This document shows, in pieces, positions 1 through 11,025 of a stretch of 37,204 bases of DNA (positions within the stretch are counted from its first letter, which is position 1; each line of letters starts with the position of its first letter). Source of the DNA: Deltaproteobacteria bacterium (lineage in GTDB: Bacteria; Desulfobacterota; Syntrophia; Syntrophales; UBA5619). The notes beneath the pieces are model-generated. The model searched no databases, was not told the origin of the DNA, and saw only the letters and a list, made by a program, of their open reading frames with translations. The translations under genes were made by a program, and so were the position numbers. The stretch lies in assembly GCA_021372695.1 (NCBI GenBank), contig JAJFTY010000003.1:1-37204 (forward strand), in the 5' to 3' direction.

Positions 1-1479
<1,479 letters not shown>

Positions 1480-1502
<23 letters not shown>

Positions 1503-2187
1503 AGCCGTTCTCTTCCCGCCGCCGGACCATGCCGCGAAAAGCGGGCTCCTGGCCGTCGGCGGCGACCTCTCGCCGGAGCGGCTTCTGGCTGCCTACCGGG
1601 AAGGGATCTTCCCCTGGTACAGCGAGGGCGACCCCATCCTCTGGTGGTCGCCCGACCCCCGCTTCATCCTCCTGCCTGATGAGCTTTGCGTTTCGCGAAG
1701 CATGCGGCAGTTCGTGAAGAAGGGAACTCTGCGGGTCACCTTCGACCGGGCCTTCCCGGCAGTGATCTCCGCCTGCCGGAGGCCCCGTCCCGGCCAGGAC
1801 GGCACCTGGATCACGGCCGAAATCCGGGACGCCTATATCGCCCTCCACGACCTCGGCTTTGCCCATTCCGTCGAGGCATGGCGGGAAGAGGAACTGGTCG
1901 GGGGGCTCTACGGCGTCTCTCTCGGGCACACCTTTTTCGGAGAATCGATGTTCTCAGCGGTTCCGAACGCATCGAAGACCGCTTTGATCTCGCTGGTTTC
2001 CCGACTCAAGGCGGGAGGATTCGACCTCGTCGACTGCCAGGTCGAAACGGCCCACCTGGCCGGCCTCGGGGCCCGTCTCATCCCCCGCCGGGAGTTCAGC
2101 GCCCGTCTGAAGGAATCCCTCTGCCACGAGACGCGCCGGGGAAACTGGGGGGAATGGCTTGCCGAGCCGTCGGAAGGCATCGGCTGA
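1480..2187 (+). CDS. aat: Leucyl/phenylalanyl-tRNA--protein transferase
   Basis: Transfers Leu or Phe from aminoacyl-tRNA to N-terminal Lys or Arg of proteins, creating N-degrons for ClpS/ClpAP. At 235 residues it has normal family length. Family signatures are visible: [20 protein letters not shown] near residues 45-64, GESMFS in the middle, and [14 protein letters not shown] near the C-terminus. The start chosen is the ATG at 1480, which lies inside the end of clpA in another frame. A longer upstream reading in this frame is only the shadow of clpA. The 23-base overlap suggests translational coupling, so the labelling enzyme and the unfoldase would be made together. clpS is not visible and may lie upstream of the window. 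Confidence 0.96.
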
Positions 2188-2319
2188 AACCGTCCGTCCG
2201 AACGCGGGAGCGACGGCGGTCTGGAACGGAACGGCTGAAATCCGCGGAAGTCTTCAAATTATCCGGGAAGATCCGGGCAACGGGGGTTGACTCGCGTCGC
2301 CCGGAGGGATAGAGGGAAA

Positions 2320-3363
2320 ATGATGATCGACGGTATTCGGGGTTTGCGGGACCTCATCCTGCCTTTAGCCTTCCTGGTCGGCGGTTTTCTCATCGCCTTC
2401 GTGATCGAGAAATTCGTCCGGCCGGTCCTGAACCGCGTCGCGGAGCGGACGAAGTGGGAAGGCAACGCGCTCCTCATCAACGCCTTCCACGGCATGGCTT
2501 ACTGGTGGTTCGGAACCGCAGGGATTTACGCCGCCCTCAAAGGCCTTTCGATTCCTCAGCTGTACGAACCCCTCATCGACAAGGGGACCCTGATCATCTA
2601 TGTCCTCTCCGTGACAGTCGTCCTCTCCCGGATCCTTTCCGGCCTGGTGACCCTCTACGGTAGAAAGGTCGGCGGGATCCTGGTGTCGACCTCCATCTTC
2701 ACCCATCTCACCCAGGTCCTGGTCTACATCATCGGCATCCTCGTTCTCCTGCAATCCCTGGGAATCTCGATCGCCCCCATCCTGACCGCTCTGGGCGTGG
2801 GCGGGCTGGCCGTGGCGCTGGCGCTCCAGGACACCCTCTCCAACCTCTTCGCCGGGATCCACATGATCGCCTCGCGCAAGATCCGGCCCGGAGATTACGT
2901 GGCGCTGGACAACGACCAGGAAGGCTATGTCGAGGACATCACCTGGCGCTATACGACGATCCGGACGCTTTCCAGCAGCATGGTCATCATCCCGAATGCC
3001 AAGCTCGCCTCCTCCGTGGCGACGAACTTCGCGCTGCCGGACCGGGAGATCGCCATCTCGGTTGACGTCGCGGTCGCCTGTGAAAACGATCTGGAAAAGG
3101 TGGAGTCGGTGACGCTGGAGGTGGCCCGTGCGGTGATGCAGGAGGTCACCGGAGGTGCGCCCGGATCTGAACCTTCCGTCCGCTACAAGAAGTTCGGCGA
3201 TTCGACCATCGTCTTTTCCGTGAATCTTCGCGTGCTGGAATTTACCGGCCAGTATCTGGTGCGCCACGAATTGATCAAACGGCTTCACAAGCGGTACCGG
3301 GCCGAAGGCATCGGCCTCCCGTTCCCCGTCCGGATCATCCGGATGGAAGGGCAAGATCGCTGA
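2320..3363 (+). CDS. MscS-family mechanosensitive ion channel
   Basis: An inner-membrane channel of the small-conductance mechanosensitive family, which releases solutes on osmotic downshock. From the ATG at 2320 (a second ATG follows at 2323) it has 347 residues; AGAGGG at 2311-2316 is the ribosome binding site. Several hydrophobic segments precede the pore helix, which carries the Gly/Ala-rich MscS pattern (ALGVGGLAVALALQDTLSNL). The beta domain follows (RPGDYVALDN..EGYVEDITWRYTTIRT, with VIIPNAKL), then an alpha/beta C-terminal domain. It is longer than E. coli MscS (286 residues) because of additional N-terminal membrane segments. A spacer of 132 bases separates it from aat. It could be a YbdG/YnaI-like subtype; the gating partner or stimulus cannot be told from sequence. 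Confidence 0.92.
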   Translation: MMIDGIRGLRDLILPLAFLVGGFLIAFVIEKFVRPVLNRVAERTKWEGNALLINAFHGMAYWWFGTAGIYAALKGLSIPQLYEPLIDKGTLIIYVLSVTVVLSRILSGLVTLYGRKVGGILVSTSIFTHLTQVLVYIIGILVLLQSLGISIAPILTALGVGGLAVALALQDTLSNLFAGIHMIASRKIRPGDYVALDNDQEGYVEDITWRYTTIRTLSSSMVIIPNAKLASSVATNFALPDREIAISVDVAVACENDLEKVESVTLEVARAVMQEVTGGAPGSEPSVRYKKFGDSTIVFSVNLRVLEFTGQYLVRHELIKRLHKRYRAEGIGLPFPVRIIRMEGQDR

Positions 3364-3508
3364 CAAGGGGTCGGGGCGGCAAATATCCGCATTCTCCTGG
3401 AGCCGCACTTGAGATATTCTGGAACATATGCGACTTCGATACGGCAGTGCAGAATCATGGACGGTCCGGCAGGCGGATCGTTCCGGTTGAACTTTCTGGA
3501 GATGGCTC

Positions 3509-5365
3509 ATGGCTGAATCCCTTCGTTTCCTCATTCTGGAAGATAGCCCGGCTGATGCGGAGTTGATGCAGTTCGAACTGCATGAGGCAGGATTCCTCTT
3601 CGACTCGAAAGTGGTCGAGACGGAGCGGGATTTCGTTCGCGAGCTTCAGGAATTCTCCGCCAGCCTGATCCTTTCCGATTATGATCTTCCCAAATACAGC
3701 GGGGCGCTGGCCTTGGCCGAGGCGAAAAAGAGATGCCCCGACACCCCTTTCATCCTGGTCACCGGCGCCGTGACCGAGGACCGCGCCATCGACATCCTGA
3801 CCCAGGGGGCTAAGGATTACGTCCTGAAGAGCCGGCTCCAGCAGCGGCTGGCGCCCGCCGTCCAGAGGGCCCTGGCAGAGGCCAAGGAGCAGAGGGCGCG
3901 GAAGAAGGCAGAGGAGGAACTCCGCGAGGCGCACAGGAACCTGGAGGACCAGGTTGCGGAGAGAACCGCGGATCTGCGGCGGGAGGTCGAGCATCGCCGC
4001 CAGATCGAACAATCCCTGCTCCGGTACACCGAGCGTCTCGAACTCCTCTCCTACACGGCCAGCCGCCTGCTGGCAAGCGACAAGCCTCAGCAGATCGTCG
4101 AGGAGCTCTGCCTGAAAGTGATGGAATTCCTCGACTGCGATGCCTTCTTCAACTTCCTGGTGGACGAGGCGGCCGGGCGTCTGCACCTGAACGCCTGCGC
4201 GGGGATCCCTAAGGAGACGGCGCGGACGATCGAGTGGCTCGACTACGGCATTGCCATCTGTGGCTGTGCGGCGCGGGACGCGTGCAGGCTGGTTGCCGAA
4301 AACATTCCGGAAACGCCCGATGTGCGGACCGAGCTCGTCAAATCCTTCGGAATCAAGGCCTATGCCTGCCACCCGCTCATGGAGCAGAACCGCGTGCTGG
4401 GGACCCTCTCCTTCGGCACCCGTTCCCGGACGACTTTCAGCACGGACGATCTGGCCATGATGAAGGCCGTAGCCGATCAGGTGGCCATCGCCATGGGCCG
4501 CGTCAGGACGGAAAATGCCCTGCGGGAAAGCGAGTCCCTCCTGCGGGCCTTTTTCGACAGCCCCGGGCTGCCGAGGGGAATCGTCGAAGTGGTGGATGGC
4601 AACATACGCTTCGTATCGGGCAACAAGGTCGCTGCGGCTGCCTACGGACTGACACCGGAGACGATGCACGGCAAGTTCGTCAGCGAGCTGGATATACCGA
4701 CAGAACTCATGCAAGTCTATCTGGAAGGTTGTAAGGAGGCCTTGCAGAAGAGTCTCGTCTCATTCGAGGTGTTTCACCAACTTCCCGATACCGGCAGATG
4801 GTTTCTCGTGACCGGAAGCTACCTGGGGGTCCATCCGACCGGTTTCCCCCGTTTCGCCTTTGTCATGCTCGACATCACCGAACGCAGGAAGGCGGAGGAG
4901 TCGCTGCAAAAAGCCCTGGCGGAGTCGGAGCGGGATCGTGCATTTCTCGAAGCCATCATCTCAGCACAGAGCGATATCGTGATCATGTATGACACGCAGA
5001 GAAACGTACAACGCGTGAATCCGGCCTTTATGGAGGTCCATGGATTTGATCCGATGGGTCTTCACGTCACCGAGGTCATGCGGCGGGTTGCCTGCAGATC
5101 ATTGGATGGCCGGCCATTGGCATTGGAAGAGCAACCTACGCCGCGGGCTCTGGCGGGGAAGAAAGTGACCGGTCTGACCTTCGCGGTCACGCGTGCCGAC
5201 GGCAGTGACGGTATGGTCGAGGTCTCCTCCGGACCGATCCGGCAGGGAAATCTGATCATTGGCGCAGTGACCGTTTGGCATGACATCACCGAACAGAAGA
5301 AAAACGAGGGAATGCTGCGCGAGAGTGAAGAGAGATTCCGGGTTGCCTTCGACAAGAAGAGCTGA
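3509..5365 (+). CDS. Receiver-GAF-PAS-PAS sensor protein ending inside a third PAS domain
   Basis: A 618-residue signalling protein. An N-terminal receiver domain (about 1-125) has acidic pair E11/D12, phosphoacceptor D57 in LILSDYDLP, and the Lys of the DYVLKSRL stretch. A coiled coil follows (about 125-180), then a GAF domain (about 180-345), a PAS domain ending at DITERRKAEESL (about 350-475) and another ending at HDITEQKKNEGMLRE (about 480-605). Right after it the protein starts a third PAS domain with ESEERFRVAFDK and stops at a TGA. No histidine kinase, GGDEF, EAL or HTH output follows, although proteins of this architecture normally carry one. The bases after the stop, read in the same frame, show no PAS homology up to the terminator at 5428. 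It is therefore probably a 3'-truncated sensor kinase, or a signal-input protein acting in trans. Possible start SD GGAG lies at 3499-3502. Confidence 0.85.
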   Translation: MAESLRFLILEDSPADAELMQFELHEAGFLFDSKVVETERDFVRELQEFSASLILSDYDLPKYSGALALAEAKKRCPDTPFILVTGAVTEDRAIDILTQGAKDYVLKSRLQQRLAPAVQRALAEAKEQRARKKAEEELREAHRNLEDQVAERTADLRREVEHRRQIEQSLLRYTERLELLSYTASRLLASDKPQQIVEELCLKVMEFLDCDAFFNFLVDEAAGRLHLNACAGIPKETARTIEWLDYGIAICGCAARDACRLVAENIPETPDVRTELVKSFGIKAYACHPLMEQNRVLGTLSFGTRSRTTFSTDDLAMMKAVADQVAIAMGRVRTENALRESESLLRAFFDSPGLPRGIVEVVDGNIRFVSGNKVAAAAYGLTPETMHGKFVSELDIPTELMQVYLEGCKEALQKSLVSFEVFHQLPDTGRWFLVTGSYLGVHPTGFPRFAFVMLDITERRKAEESLQKALAESERDRAFLEAIISAQSDIVIMYDTQRNVQRVNPAFMEVHGFDPMGLHVTEVMRRVACRSLDGRPLALEEQPTPRALAGKKVTGLTFAVTRADGSDGMVEVSSGPIRQGNLIIGAVTVWHDITEQKKNEGMLRESEERFRVAFDKKS

Positions 5366-5427
5366 TCGGTTGGGACTGTCAGGGAGTTCAGCGGCCGATC
5401 GCCTCATCGCCTAATCCGAGACGTAAA

Positions 5428-5470
5428 GGCCATCACGTCTTCCGTAAGACGTGATGGCCCTTGTGTTGTT
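5428..5470. terminator. Bidirectional intrinsic terminator between convergent genes
   Basis: A perfect 14-bp stem (5428-5441 with 5446-5459) encloses a CCGT tetraloop. It is followed on the plus strand by a T-rich tail (CTTGTGTTGTT) and on the minus strand by TTT. It lies between the converging sensor gene and the TRAP operon and can serve both. Confidence 0.85.
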
Positions 5471-5491
5471 CAAAACCGAGAACCATACCCG

Positions 5492-7480
5492 TTAGCCGGA
5501 AACCGCCTTCACCCGGACCTCATCTCCTTTCAAAAATTTCTGCATCGCGATCACGATCACGAGGCAAACCACACCCACCGCATCCCCGAAGCCTGAGGGA
5601 AAAACAAATCCCAGCGCACCGATGATCATGATGGTCCGCTCCAGTACGTTCGACCTTCTCAGGAAGTAGCCGGAAGCGCCGGAAGCGAGCATCCCGATGC
5701 CGAGGAACGAGGTCAAAAGGATCGAGACACCATTGATTACGCTGACCCCCTCCCAGTGGAGGAGCAAGACGCGCCCTTCCGGAATGACCGTAAAGATGAA
5801 AGGCATGAGAAAAGCTGGAATACAATATTTCCATGCCATGAGGGTCGTCTTGAAGGGATCACCCCCCGTGATGGCCGCTGCCGCGAACGGCGAGAGTGCG
5901 GTCGGGGGGGAAACCTCGGAGAGCAGGGCGTAGTAGAAGATGAACATGTGGGCGGCGTACTCCGGGACACCCAGCTGCACGAGCGCCGGCGCGGCGATGA
6001 CGGCGGCGATGATGTACGTGGCCGTGATCGGTACGGCCAGTCCGATGATCCACAGGAGGACGCCGGTGTAGAGCGTGGTCAAAAAAATGCTCCCGCCGGC
6101 ATACTGAATGATGATGGTCGAGAGTTTCAGCCCGAGACCCGTCAGGCTGACGACGCCGACGATGATGCCTGCGGATGCGCATATGGCTGCCACATTCAGG
6201 ACGGTCAGGGACCCCTGCTTGAGTGCCTCAATCAACCTCGACAGGTTAAAGCGTGTGTCTTTCCGAATGAAGCAGGTCAAGAAACAGGTGATGATGGCTG
6301 CGAGAACCGAGACCGCGGGCGTATACCCTTTCACCAGAAAACCGATGATGGCCACGAGGGGCAGAAAATGGAAGCCATACATCTTCGTCAGTTGCCAGAG
6401 GGTGTACTTCTTCTCGATCGCCACCGCTTTCAGACCGAACTTCTTGGCATCGAACTCGACCATGAGGAGAAGTCCCCAGTAGTAAAGGGCAGCCGGTATG
6501 ACGGCAAGCTTGATCACGTCGATATAACTGATCCTCAGAAATTCGGCGATCAGAAAGGCAGCCGCACCCATCACTGGCGGCGTGGTGATGGCCCCCATGC
6601 CGCCTGCCGCAAGAAACCCCCCTGCATTTGATTTGTCATACCCGGCTTTCTTAAGCATCGGGTAGGCGACCGAGCCGATGGCGACGGTGTTGGCGACCCC
6701 CGAACCGGAAGCCATGGCCAGCAGATAGGATGTGGCCACCACGGAGCGGCCTGCGGCCGTCGGTTTCCTCCCCATGGCGGTAAAGGCGAAATCCACATAA
6801 AATTTCCCCGCCCCGGATACGGTGAGGAATGCTCCAAAGATGGTGAACATGATGATGATCGACGAGGACACCTCGATGGGAACTCCGAAAATCCCTTCCA
6901 GCGTCATGTACATATGGCCTACGATGCGCTCGATATCATAGCCCCTGTGAGTCCATGGTGCCGGGAGCCACGGCCCCACATAGGCATACAGGAGAAACAG
7001 GATGCACGAGACAGGCATGATCAACCCTGCGCTTCGTCGGGTGGCTTCCAGAATGAGCAGCATGAAAGCAACTCCAAGAATGATGTCCCACAGCTCGGGG
7101 GTCACGGCCCGGTAGATGAATTCTTCGAAATCGAAGTACATGTAAGAGATGCATGCGACCCCGGCGAGTGCCAGCAGGATGTCGATCAGGGTGACCTTCC
7201 CTTTGTATTTTTTCGCCATGGGGTAGTAGAGAAAAGAGAGGACAAGCATGAAAGCCACATGCCCTCCCCTGAGCATCTGGGTCGTAACGGGAAATATGGT
7301 GGCGTAAATGGCGAAGAGCGACATCGCCACGGCAATCACGGTCGTGGTGACATTCCAGAAGCCAGTAATTCTTCTGGTGACCCCCTCTTCTTCCTCCATG
7401 ACTTTTTCGAGTTTCTTCTTCTGCTCCTCCGTCAATTGCTCCGCAGCTTCATCGAGAATTGACTTTTTCTTCTCGTCCAT
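5492..7480 (-). CDS. TRAP transporter fused permease (DctM/DctQ-type, 4TM-12TM)
   Basis: The inner-membrane permease of a TAXI-type TRAP system, which takes up an organic acid using an ion gradient and a periplasmic binding protein. The 662-residue protein begins with a charged cytoplasmic segment rich in Lys/Glu. A small-subunit-like group of helices follows, then the large DctM-like domain. Family features include SGSGVANTVAIGSVAYPMLKK, AGGMGAITTPPVMGAAAFL and SEVSPPTALSPFAAAAITGG. The start at 7480 is chosen because a perfect GGAGGTAA sits 5 bases before that ATG; an upstream in-frame ATG at 7507 lies inside the DUF1850 gene. Only two bases separate it from that gene, whose TAA stop is part of the ribosome binding site. 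It is the last gene of the operon. Confidence 0.95.
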   Translation of the reverse strand: MDEKKKSILDEAAEQLTEEQKKKLEKVMEEEEGVTRRITGFWNVTTTVIAVAMSLFAIYATIFPVTTQMLRGGHVAFMLVLSFLYYPMAKKYKGKVTLIDILLALAGVACISYMYFDFEEFIYRAVTPELWDIILGVAFMLLILEATRRSAGLIMPVSCILFLLYAYVGPWLPAPWTHRGYDIERIVGHMYMTLEGIFGVPIEVSSSIIIMFTIFGAFLTVSGAGKFYVDFAFTAMGRKPTAAGRSVVATSYLLAMASGSGVANTVAIGSVAYPMLKKAGYDKSNAGGFLAAGGMGAITTPPVMGAAAFLIAEFLRISYIDVIKLAVIPAALYYWGLLLMVEFDAKKFGLKAVAIEKKYTLWQLTKMYGFHFLPLVAIIGFLVKGYTPAVSVLAAIITCFLTCFIRKDTRFNLSRLIEALKQGSLTVLNVAAICASAGIIVGVVSLTGLGLKLSTIIIQYAGGSIFLTTLYTGVLLWIIGLAVPITATYIIAAVIAAPALVQLGVPEYAAHMFIFYYALLSEVSPPTALSPFAAAAITGGDPFKTTLMAWKYCIPAFLMPFIFTVIPEGRVLLLHWEGVSVINGVSILLTSFLGIGMLASGASGYFLRRSNVLERTIMIIGALGFVFPSGFGDAVGVVCLVIVIAMQKFLKGDEVRVKAVSG

Positions 7481-7482
7481 GT

Positions 7483-7956
7483 TTACCTCCAGATGCCATA
7501 GACCCAATAGAGCAGGATGGGTACCCTCTCCAAGCCTATCGTCACCTCTTCCTGCTCACCCGGCAGCTCTCGCAACACAATCCGCCTCTCCCTCACCGTG
7601 AGCGTTTGACCGCCGACGCTGCCCCGGGGGATATTGAACCGGTCGACCACGCGCCTCGCGTTGCCCTCGCCCCTGCGTTCAATCCCGTAATACTCGAGGG
7701 CGGCGTCACTCGTCACCATATGGAAGAGCACCAGACGGCGGCCCTCCACGCGGAGCCTCTCCTCCACCGGCACGCCATACATGGAATGGGTGTACCGCAG
7801 GGAAATGACATCGCCCTCGGACACCGGCACGCACGGTCCCCCGCTCCCGATCCTGAGAACGGGAATCCGCAACAAAAATACGACGCCGAGAACGCCTGCT
7901 GCAACCAAACAGGGGTACAGGAGCTTTCCGCTCCTGTACCCTGAAATCCAGCTCAC
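7483..7956 (-). CDS. DUF1850 domain-containing protein, TRAP-associated
   Basis: A 157-residue protein with one N-terminal membrane anchor (about 12-31) and an extracytoplasmic domain. It matches the DUF1850 pattern: ISLRYTHSMYGVPVEERLRV in the first half, then a Phe-Asn-Ile-Pro segment. This family is known mainly as a companion of TAXI-type TRAP operons and its biochemical role is not established. It starts with GTG at 7954-7956, sharing four bases (GTGA) with the stop of the binding-protein gene, and ends two bases before the permease start. Both arrangements suggest tight translational coupling of the three transporter genes. Confidence 0.85.
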   Translation of the reverse strand: MSWISGYRSGKLLYPCLVAAGVLGVVFLLRIPVLRIGSGGPCVPVSEGDVISLRYTHSMYGVPVEERLRVEGRRLVLFHMVTSDAALEYYGIERRGEGNARRVVDRFNIPRGSVGGQTLTVRERRIVLRELPGEQEEVTIGLERVPILLYWVYGIWR

Positions 7957-8972
7957 ACCGGTACCTCGAACTTTCTCTCCTTGAAGAACTTCTGGGCGCC
8001 CTTATGATAGGGGATCGCCTTGTTGGCCGAGCCATCCTTCAGGGTGATGTTGAGCGCCTCTTTGTGGATTGCGGCCAACTCCTTCAAATGATCGAACATG
8101 GAGACCAGGACGTTGTAGACGATCTTTTCATCCAAATCCTGATGGCACATGAGCAGATTCGCCACGGCTGCCACCTGCGTGTCCTGTTCGACGCCGGTAT
8201 AGACCTTCTTGGGTATGATCGACGGGTAGTACACGGGGCCGTATTTCTCGACCATCTTCGGGATCAGCTCATCATGCCCGATGAGCATCATCTTCACCCC
8301 CGGCGACGCAGCCAGGTCGAGAACCGACGAGGTAGGCACGCCGCCATCCCAGAAATAGGCGTCGATTTTGCCATCCTTCATCGCCCCTCCCGACTCGCCG
8401 GCCCCGAGCCTGTCCCGTTTGACATCCTTGTCGACATTGATGCCGGCCGCCTCGAGCACTCTCAATGCTTTCACTTCGGTGCCGCTCCCGGGGGCGCCGG
8501 TGGAGATTCTCTTCCCCTTCAGGTCCGACACCTTTTTTATCCCCTTTCCCTCAACGGTGACCACATGCATCAGGTTGGGATAAAGGACCGAAACCGTCCT
8601 CACCGGCAGCGGCTTGCCCTTGAAGTGCCCCATCCCCTTGAATGCGTCATAGCCGGTGTCGCCCATAATGAGGCCGAAGTCAGATTTCTTCGCGGCCAGA
8701 AGCTTGCAGTTGTCCACCGACGCGGCAGTCACCTCCGCGGCCGCCTCGACACCCGCGTACTTTGTAGCGAGGCTCGCAATGCCCCCGCCGATGACGAAAT
8801 AGACGCCTCCCATGCCCCCGGTCGCGATGGAAATCCTCTTGTTGGCCTGGGCAAAAAGGTCTCCGGGATTGCCCAATGCCAGGACACCGCCCGCTGCGAG
8901 ACTCAGCTTGAGAAAATCCCGCCTCTTCATCTCCCCGTTTCCTCCCCATAAAGCGACTTTGCCTTCCTTCAT
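7953..8972 (-). CDS. TAXI family TRAP transporter solute-binding protein
   Basis: A periplasmic binding protein that captures the substrate for the fused TRAP permease. The N-terminus carries a Tat-like signal (RRDFLKLS, R17-R18 from this start) followed by a hydrophobic stretch and a likely cleavage after LFAQA. The mature part begins KRISIATGGMGGVYFVIGG, the usual opening of the TAXI family (glutamate- or dicarboxylate-related receptors). ATG at 8972 is chosen because GGAGGG lies 6 bases upstream. A start at 8930 (MKRRDF..) would give the more usual 325-residue length and has GGAGG 10 bases upstream, so it remains possible. The last four bases overlap the DUF1850 GTG. The substrate cannot be read from sequence; the adjacent CoA-transferase suggests a carboxylic acid. 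Confidence 0.93.
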   Translation of the reverse strand: MKEGKVALWGGNGEMKRRDFLKLSLAAGGVLALGNPGDLFAQANKRISIATGGMGGVYFVIGGGIASLATKYAGVEAAAEVTAASVDNCKLLAAKKSDFGLIMGDTGYDAFKGMGHFKGKPLPVRTVSVLYPNLMHVVTVEGKGIKKVSDLKGKRISTGAPGSGTEVKALRVLEAAGINVDKDVKRDRLGAGESGGAMKDGKIDAYFWDGGVPTSSVLDLAASPGVKMMLIGHDELIPKMVEKYGPVYYPSIIPKKVYTGVEQDTQVAAVANLLMCHQDLDEKIVYNVLVSMFDHLKELAAIHKEALNITLKDGSANKAIPYHKGAQKFFKERKFEVPV

Positions 8973-9109
8973 GATGAGCCCTCCTTTTTCATCCCATTTA
9001 TCCCATGGCTTCCCGGTCGGTATCCGGGGAGCCCCCTTGTTCCGCCTGGCTCCTCGTCCGATGACGGCCGTCCGCAGTCGCGTACGGTCGTCGTCATGCA
9101 ATACCCCGG

Positions 9110-9874
9110 CTACAGAATGAGCCGTTGGGGATCGCATTTCTCCCTCAGGATCTTCAGCTCCTCCGGGGTCGGCGGCATCACCTCCGTCGCTCTGGAGACG
9201 TCCACCGCGAACTCCATGTTCTCAAGGATCTGCTGTGTGGTGATGCCGGGATAGGACCCCGACAGGTACATTCGTTTGGTTGGCCCGTCAAAGCGGAAGA
9301 CCGCCATGTTCGTGATCACGACCGTCGGCCCGCCTTCGCGCAGCCCGGCCTTGGCGCGTCCGTCGGGGCCGTCCATGTGCCCCGGACTGGTCAGGTAATC
9401 CAGTTTCCTTACAAACCGCTTCTTCTCCTGCTGCATGAAGATGATGCAACGCGGAACGAAGGAGGCGACGTCGCAACCGCCGCCGCTTCCCGAGAAGCGC
9501 GCCTTCGGTTTGACGTAATCGCCGATCACCGTGGTATTGAGGTTGCCGTAGAGATCGATCTGCGCAGCCCCCAGAATCCCGATGACGTGCTGGCCCGTGA
9601 TCGGATTCTGCATGGTGGTGAAGGCGTCGAAAAGCCCGCCGTTCGTTGCCGCCCAGTACATCACCCGAGAATCCGCCACGGCCAGGGGGATCTCATCCAG
9701 TTTGGAGTCGATCGCCCCGGTCTCAAAGAACATCACGCTGTCGGGGGCGTTGATGTTTTTGGCAGCCATGGCCGCGAGCATCGAGATCCCCGTGCCGCAG
9801 AACACGATATCCCCGTTTTTGATCTCCCTGGCGGCCACAATCGTCATCATCTCTCGCAACGTGTATTTTCCCAT
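9110..9874 (-). CDS. CoA-transferase subunit B (family I, GctB/IpdB-like)
   Basis: The beta subunit of a two-subunit family I CoA-transferase, which moves CoA between carboxylic acids through a glutamyl-CoA thioester. It has 254 residues. The FFETGAID motif places E51 where glutaconate CoA-transferase subunit B has its catalytic Glu. GSGGGCDVASF near residues 127-137 matches the family's glycine loop. An AAGGAG ribosome binding site stands 6 bases before the ATG. It lies 11 bases after the A subunit. IpdAB-type ring-opening hydrolases share this fold, so the reaction may be CoA transfer or CoA-dependent hydrolysis. The activity is likely used to activate the acid imported by the downstream TRAP system. 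Confidence 0.9.
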   Translation of the reverse strand: MGKYTLREMMTIVAAREIKNGDIVFCGTGISMLAAMAAKNINAPDSVMFFETGAIDSKLDEIPLAVADSRVMYWAATNGGLFDAFTTMQNPITGQHVIGILGAAQIDLYGNLNTTVIGDYVKPKARFSGSGGGCDVASFVPRCIIFMQQEKKRFVRKLDYLTSPGHMDGPDGRAKAGLREGGPTVVITNMAVFRFDGPTKRMYLSGSYPGITTQQILENMEFAVDVSRATEVMPPTPEELKILREKCDPQRLIL

Positions 9875-9885
9875 CGTCTGCTCCT

Positions 9886-10866
9886 TCAGCCCCTCGCCAG
9901 ATTGACCGCGTACCCTGTTTCGGGGTCGGCCTTGATCTTTTCCATCCGCTCCCGGCCGCCGTTCAGCGCGATGAATTCCGCGTGATCCTTCACGCCATGG
10001 ATGAATTTCTGGAGGTATTCACGATAGAGGTCGTCGTCTTTGGCACATCTGACATAGTGCAGCAGACAGGCCGGGTCGTAATCGTAATAGCCGTAGCAGG
10101 CCGTCGGATGGGCGCCGTAAGGGACGGGGACCACCGCATCCACGTGGATGAAGGGGATATTGTTCCGATCAGGATTCTTTCTCATCACGGCGCTGTCGAC
10201 CAACTCCTCGCAGGTCAGGATGAGATGCTTTGCCGATTTCGCCTGTTCCACGTCGGCGAAGGTCAGCCCTTCGATCCGTCCCGTTCCCTGTCGGTCCGCT
10301 TTCTGGACATGCACGATCGTGACGTCCGGCTGTATCGCGGGCACCAGGACGACCTTCGGGGTTTCCATCCATTGGCCGAAAGGGTTGTCCATGACGATGA
10401 GCTTTTGATTGGCCATTTTGGGGTCCTGCGACCGCTCTTCTTCGGAAAAACCCCAGACCTTCACGAGGTCCGTCCCCAGTGACGATACGGTGGGGAGAAA
10501 AGGCATCCCCATGGCACCGGCCATGAAGCGAAGGCACATCTGGAAGTTCGTGTAGTCCTCGATCCGGATCGTTCCATCCTGAACGGCTTTGCGGAATCGG
10601 ATGCAGGTGGCCGCGTACTTTCCGTTCCCTCCGTAGGCGATGTCGAGTCTCGAAACGCATCCCCCACCGATCAACTCATCGGCCCCCTGGCCGTTGGAAT
10701 GGGCGTAAAGATACAGGTTTCTGATTCCCTGGCGGATGATCTCATGGACTGCGGCCATGGGATTCCGGTTGATGGTGAAACCGCCGATGGAAATGTGGCT
10801 GCCGTTCTTGACATATTCTTGGATGGCATCGCTCAGGGTCATGACTTTGTCAACCCGTGTATTCAT
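9886..10866 (-). CDS. CoA-transferase subunit A (family I, GctA/IpdA-like)
   Basis: The alpha subunit partner of the preceding gene product, 326 residues from the ATG at 10866. The CoA-transferase pattern is visible: VMTLSDAIQEYVKNGSHISIGGF at the N-terminus (glycine-rich CoA-binding loop), then YAHSNGQGADELIGGG. The start is chosen because GGAGGG with a 10-base spacer precedes it and because it gives the normal GctA length; an upstream in-frame extension has no good ribosome binding site. A sigma-70-like promoter lies at 11026-11053. The IclR gene upstream on the same strand is the obvious candidate regulator. Confidence 0.9.
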   Translation of the reverse strand: MNTRVDKVMTLSDAIQEYVKNGSHISIGGFTINRNPMAAVHEIIRQGIRNLYLYAHSNGQGADELIGGGCVSRLDIAYGGNGKYAATCIRFRKAVQDGTIRIEDYTNFQMCLRFMAGAMGMPFLPTVSSLGTDLVKVWGFSEEERSQDPKMANQKLIVMDNPFGQWMETPKVVLVPAIQPDVTIVHVQKADRQGTGRIEGLTFADVEQAKSAKHLILTCEELVDSAVMRKNPDRNNIPFIHVDAVVPVPYGAHPTACYGYYDYDPACLLHYVRCAKDDDLYREYLQKFIHGVKDHAEFIALNGGRERMEKIKADPETGYAVNLARG

Positions 10867-11025
10867 GCGCCTTATTCCCTCCTGCATGGATCTTTCCCGC
10901 TCAACGCGTCTAAAATATGAACGTTTTTTGTCACCATCGCCGAAACGGCGTCGCATCACTTCTTCGAGAGAAGCAACACCCGTGATGATCAAGTTGTTCA
11001 GGACTGTGTCTTGATACTGATGAGA

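Noticed and set aside
3455..4714. A 419-codon minus-strand open frame opposite the sensor gene
   Set aside because: Shadow of the receiver and GAF coding region; no domain and no ribosome binding site.
5363..5400. The TGA ending the sensor gene as a second selenocysteine codon
   Set aside because: The frame after it shows no PAS-like sequence and runs into a terminator hairpin; no SECIS-like hairpin is seen.
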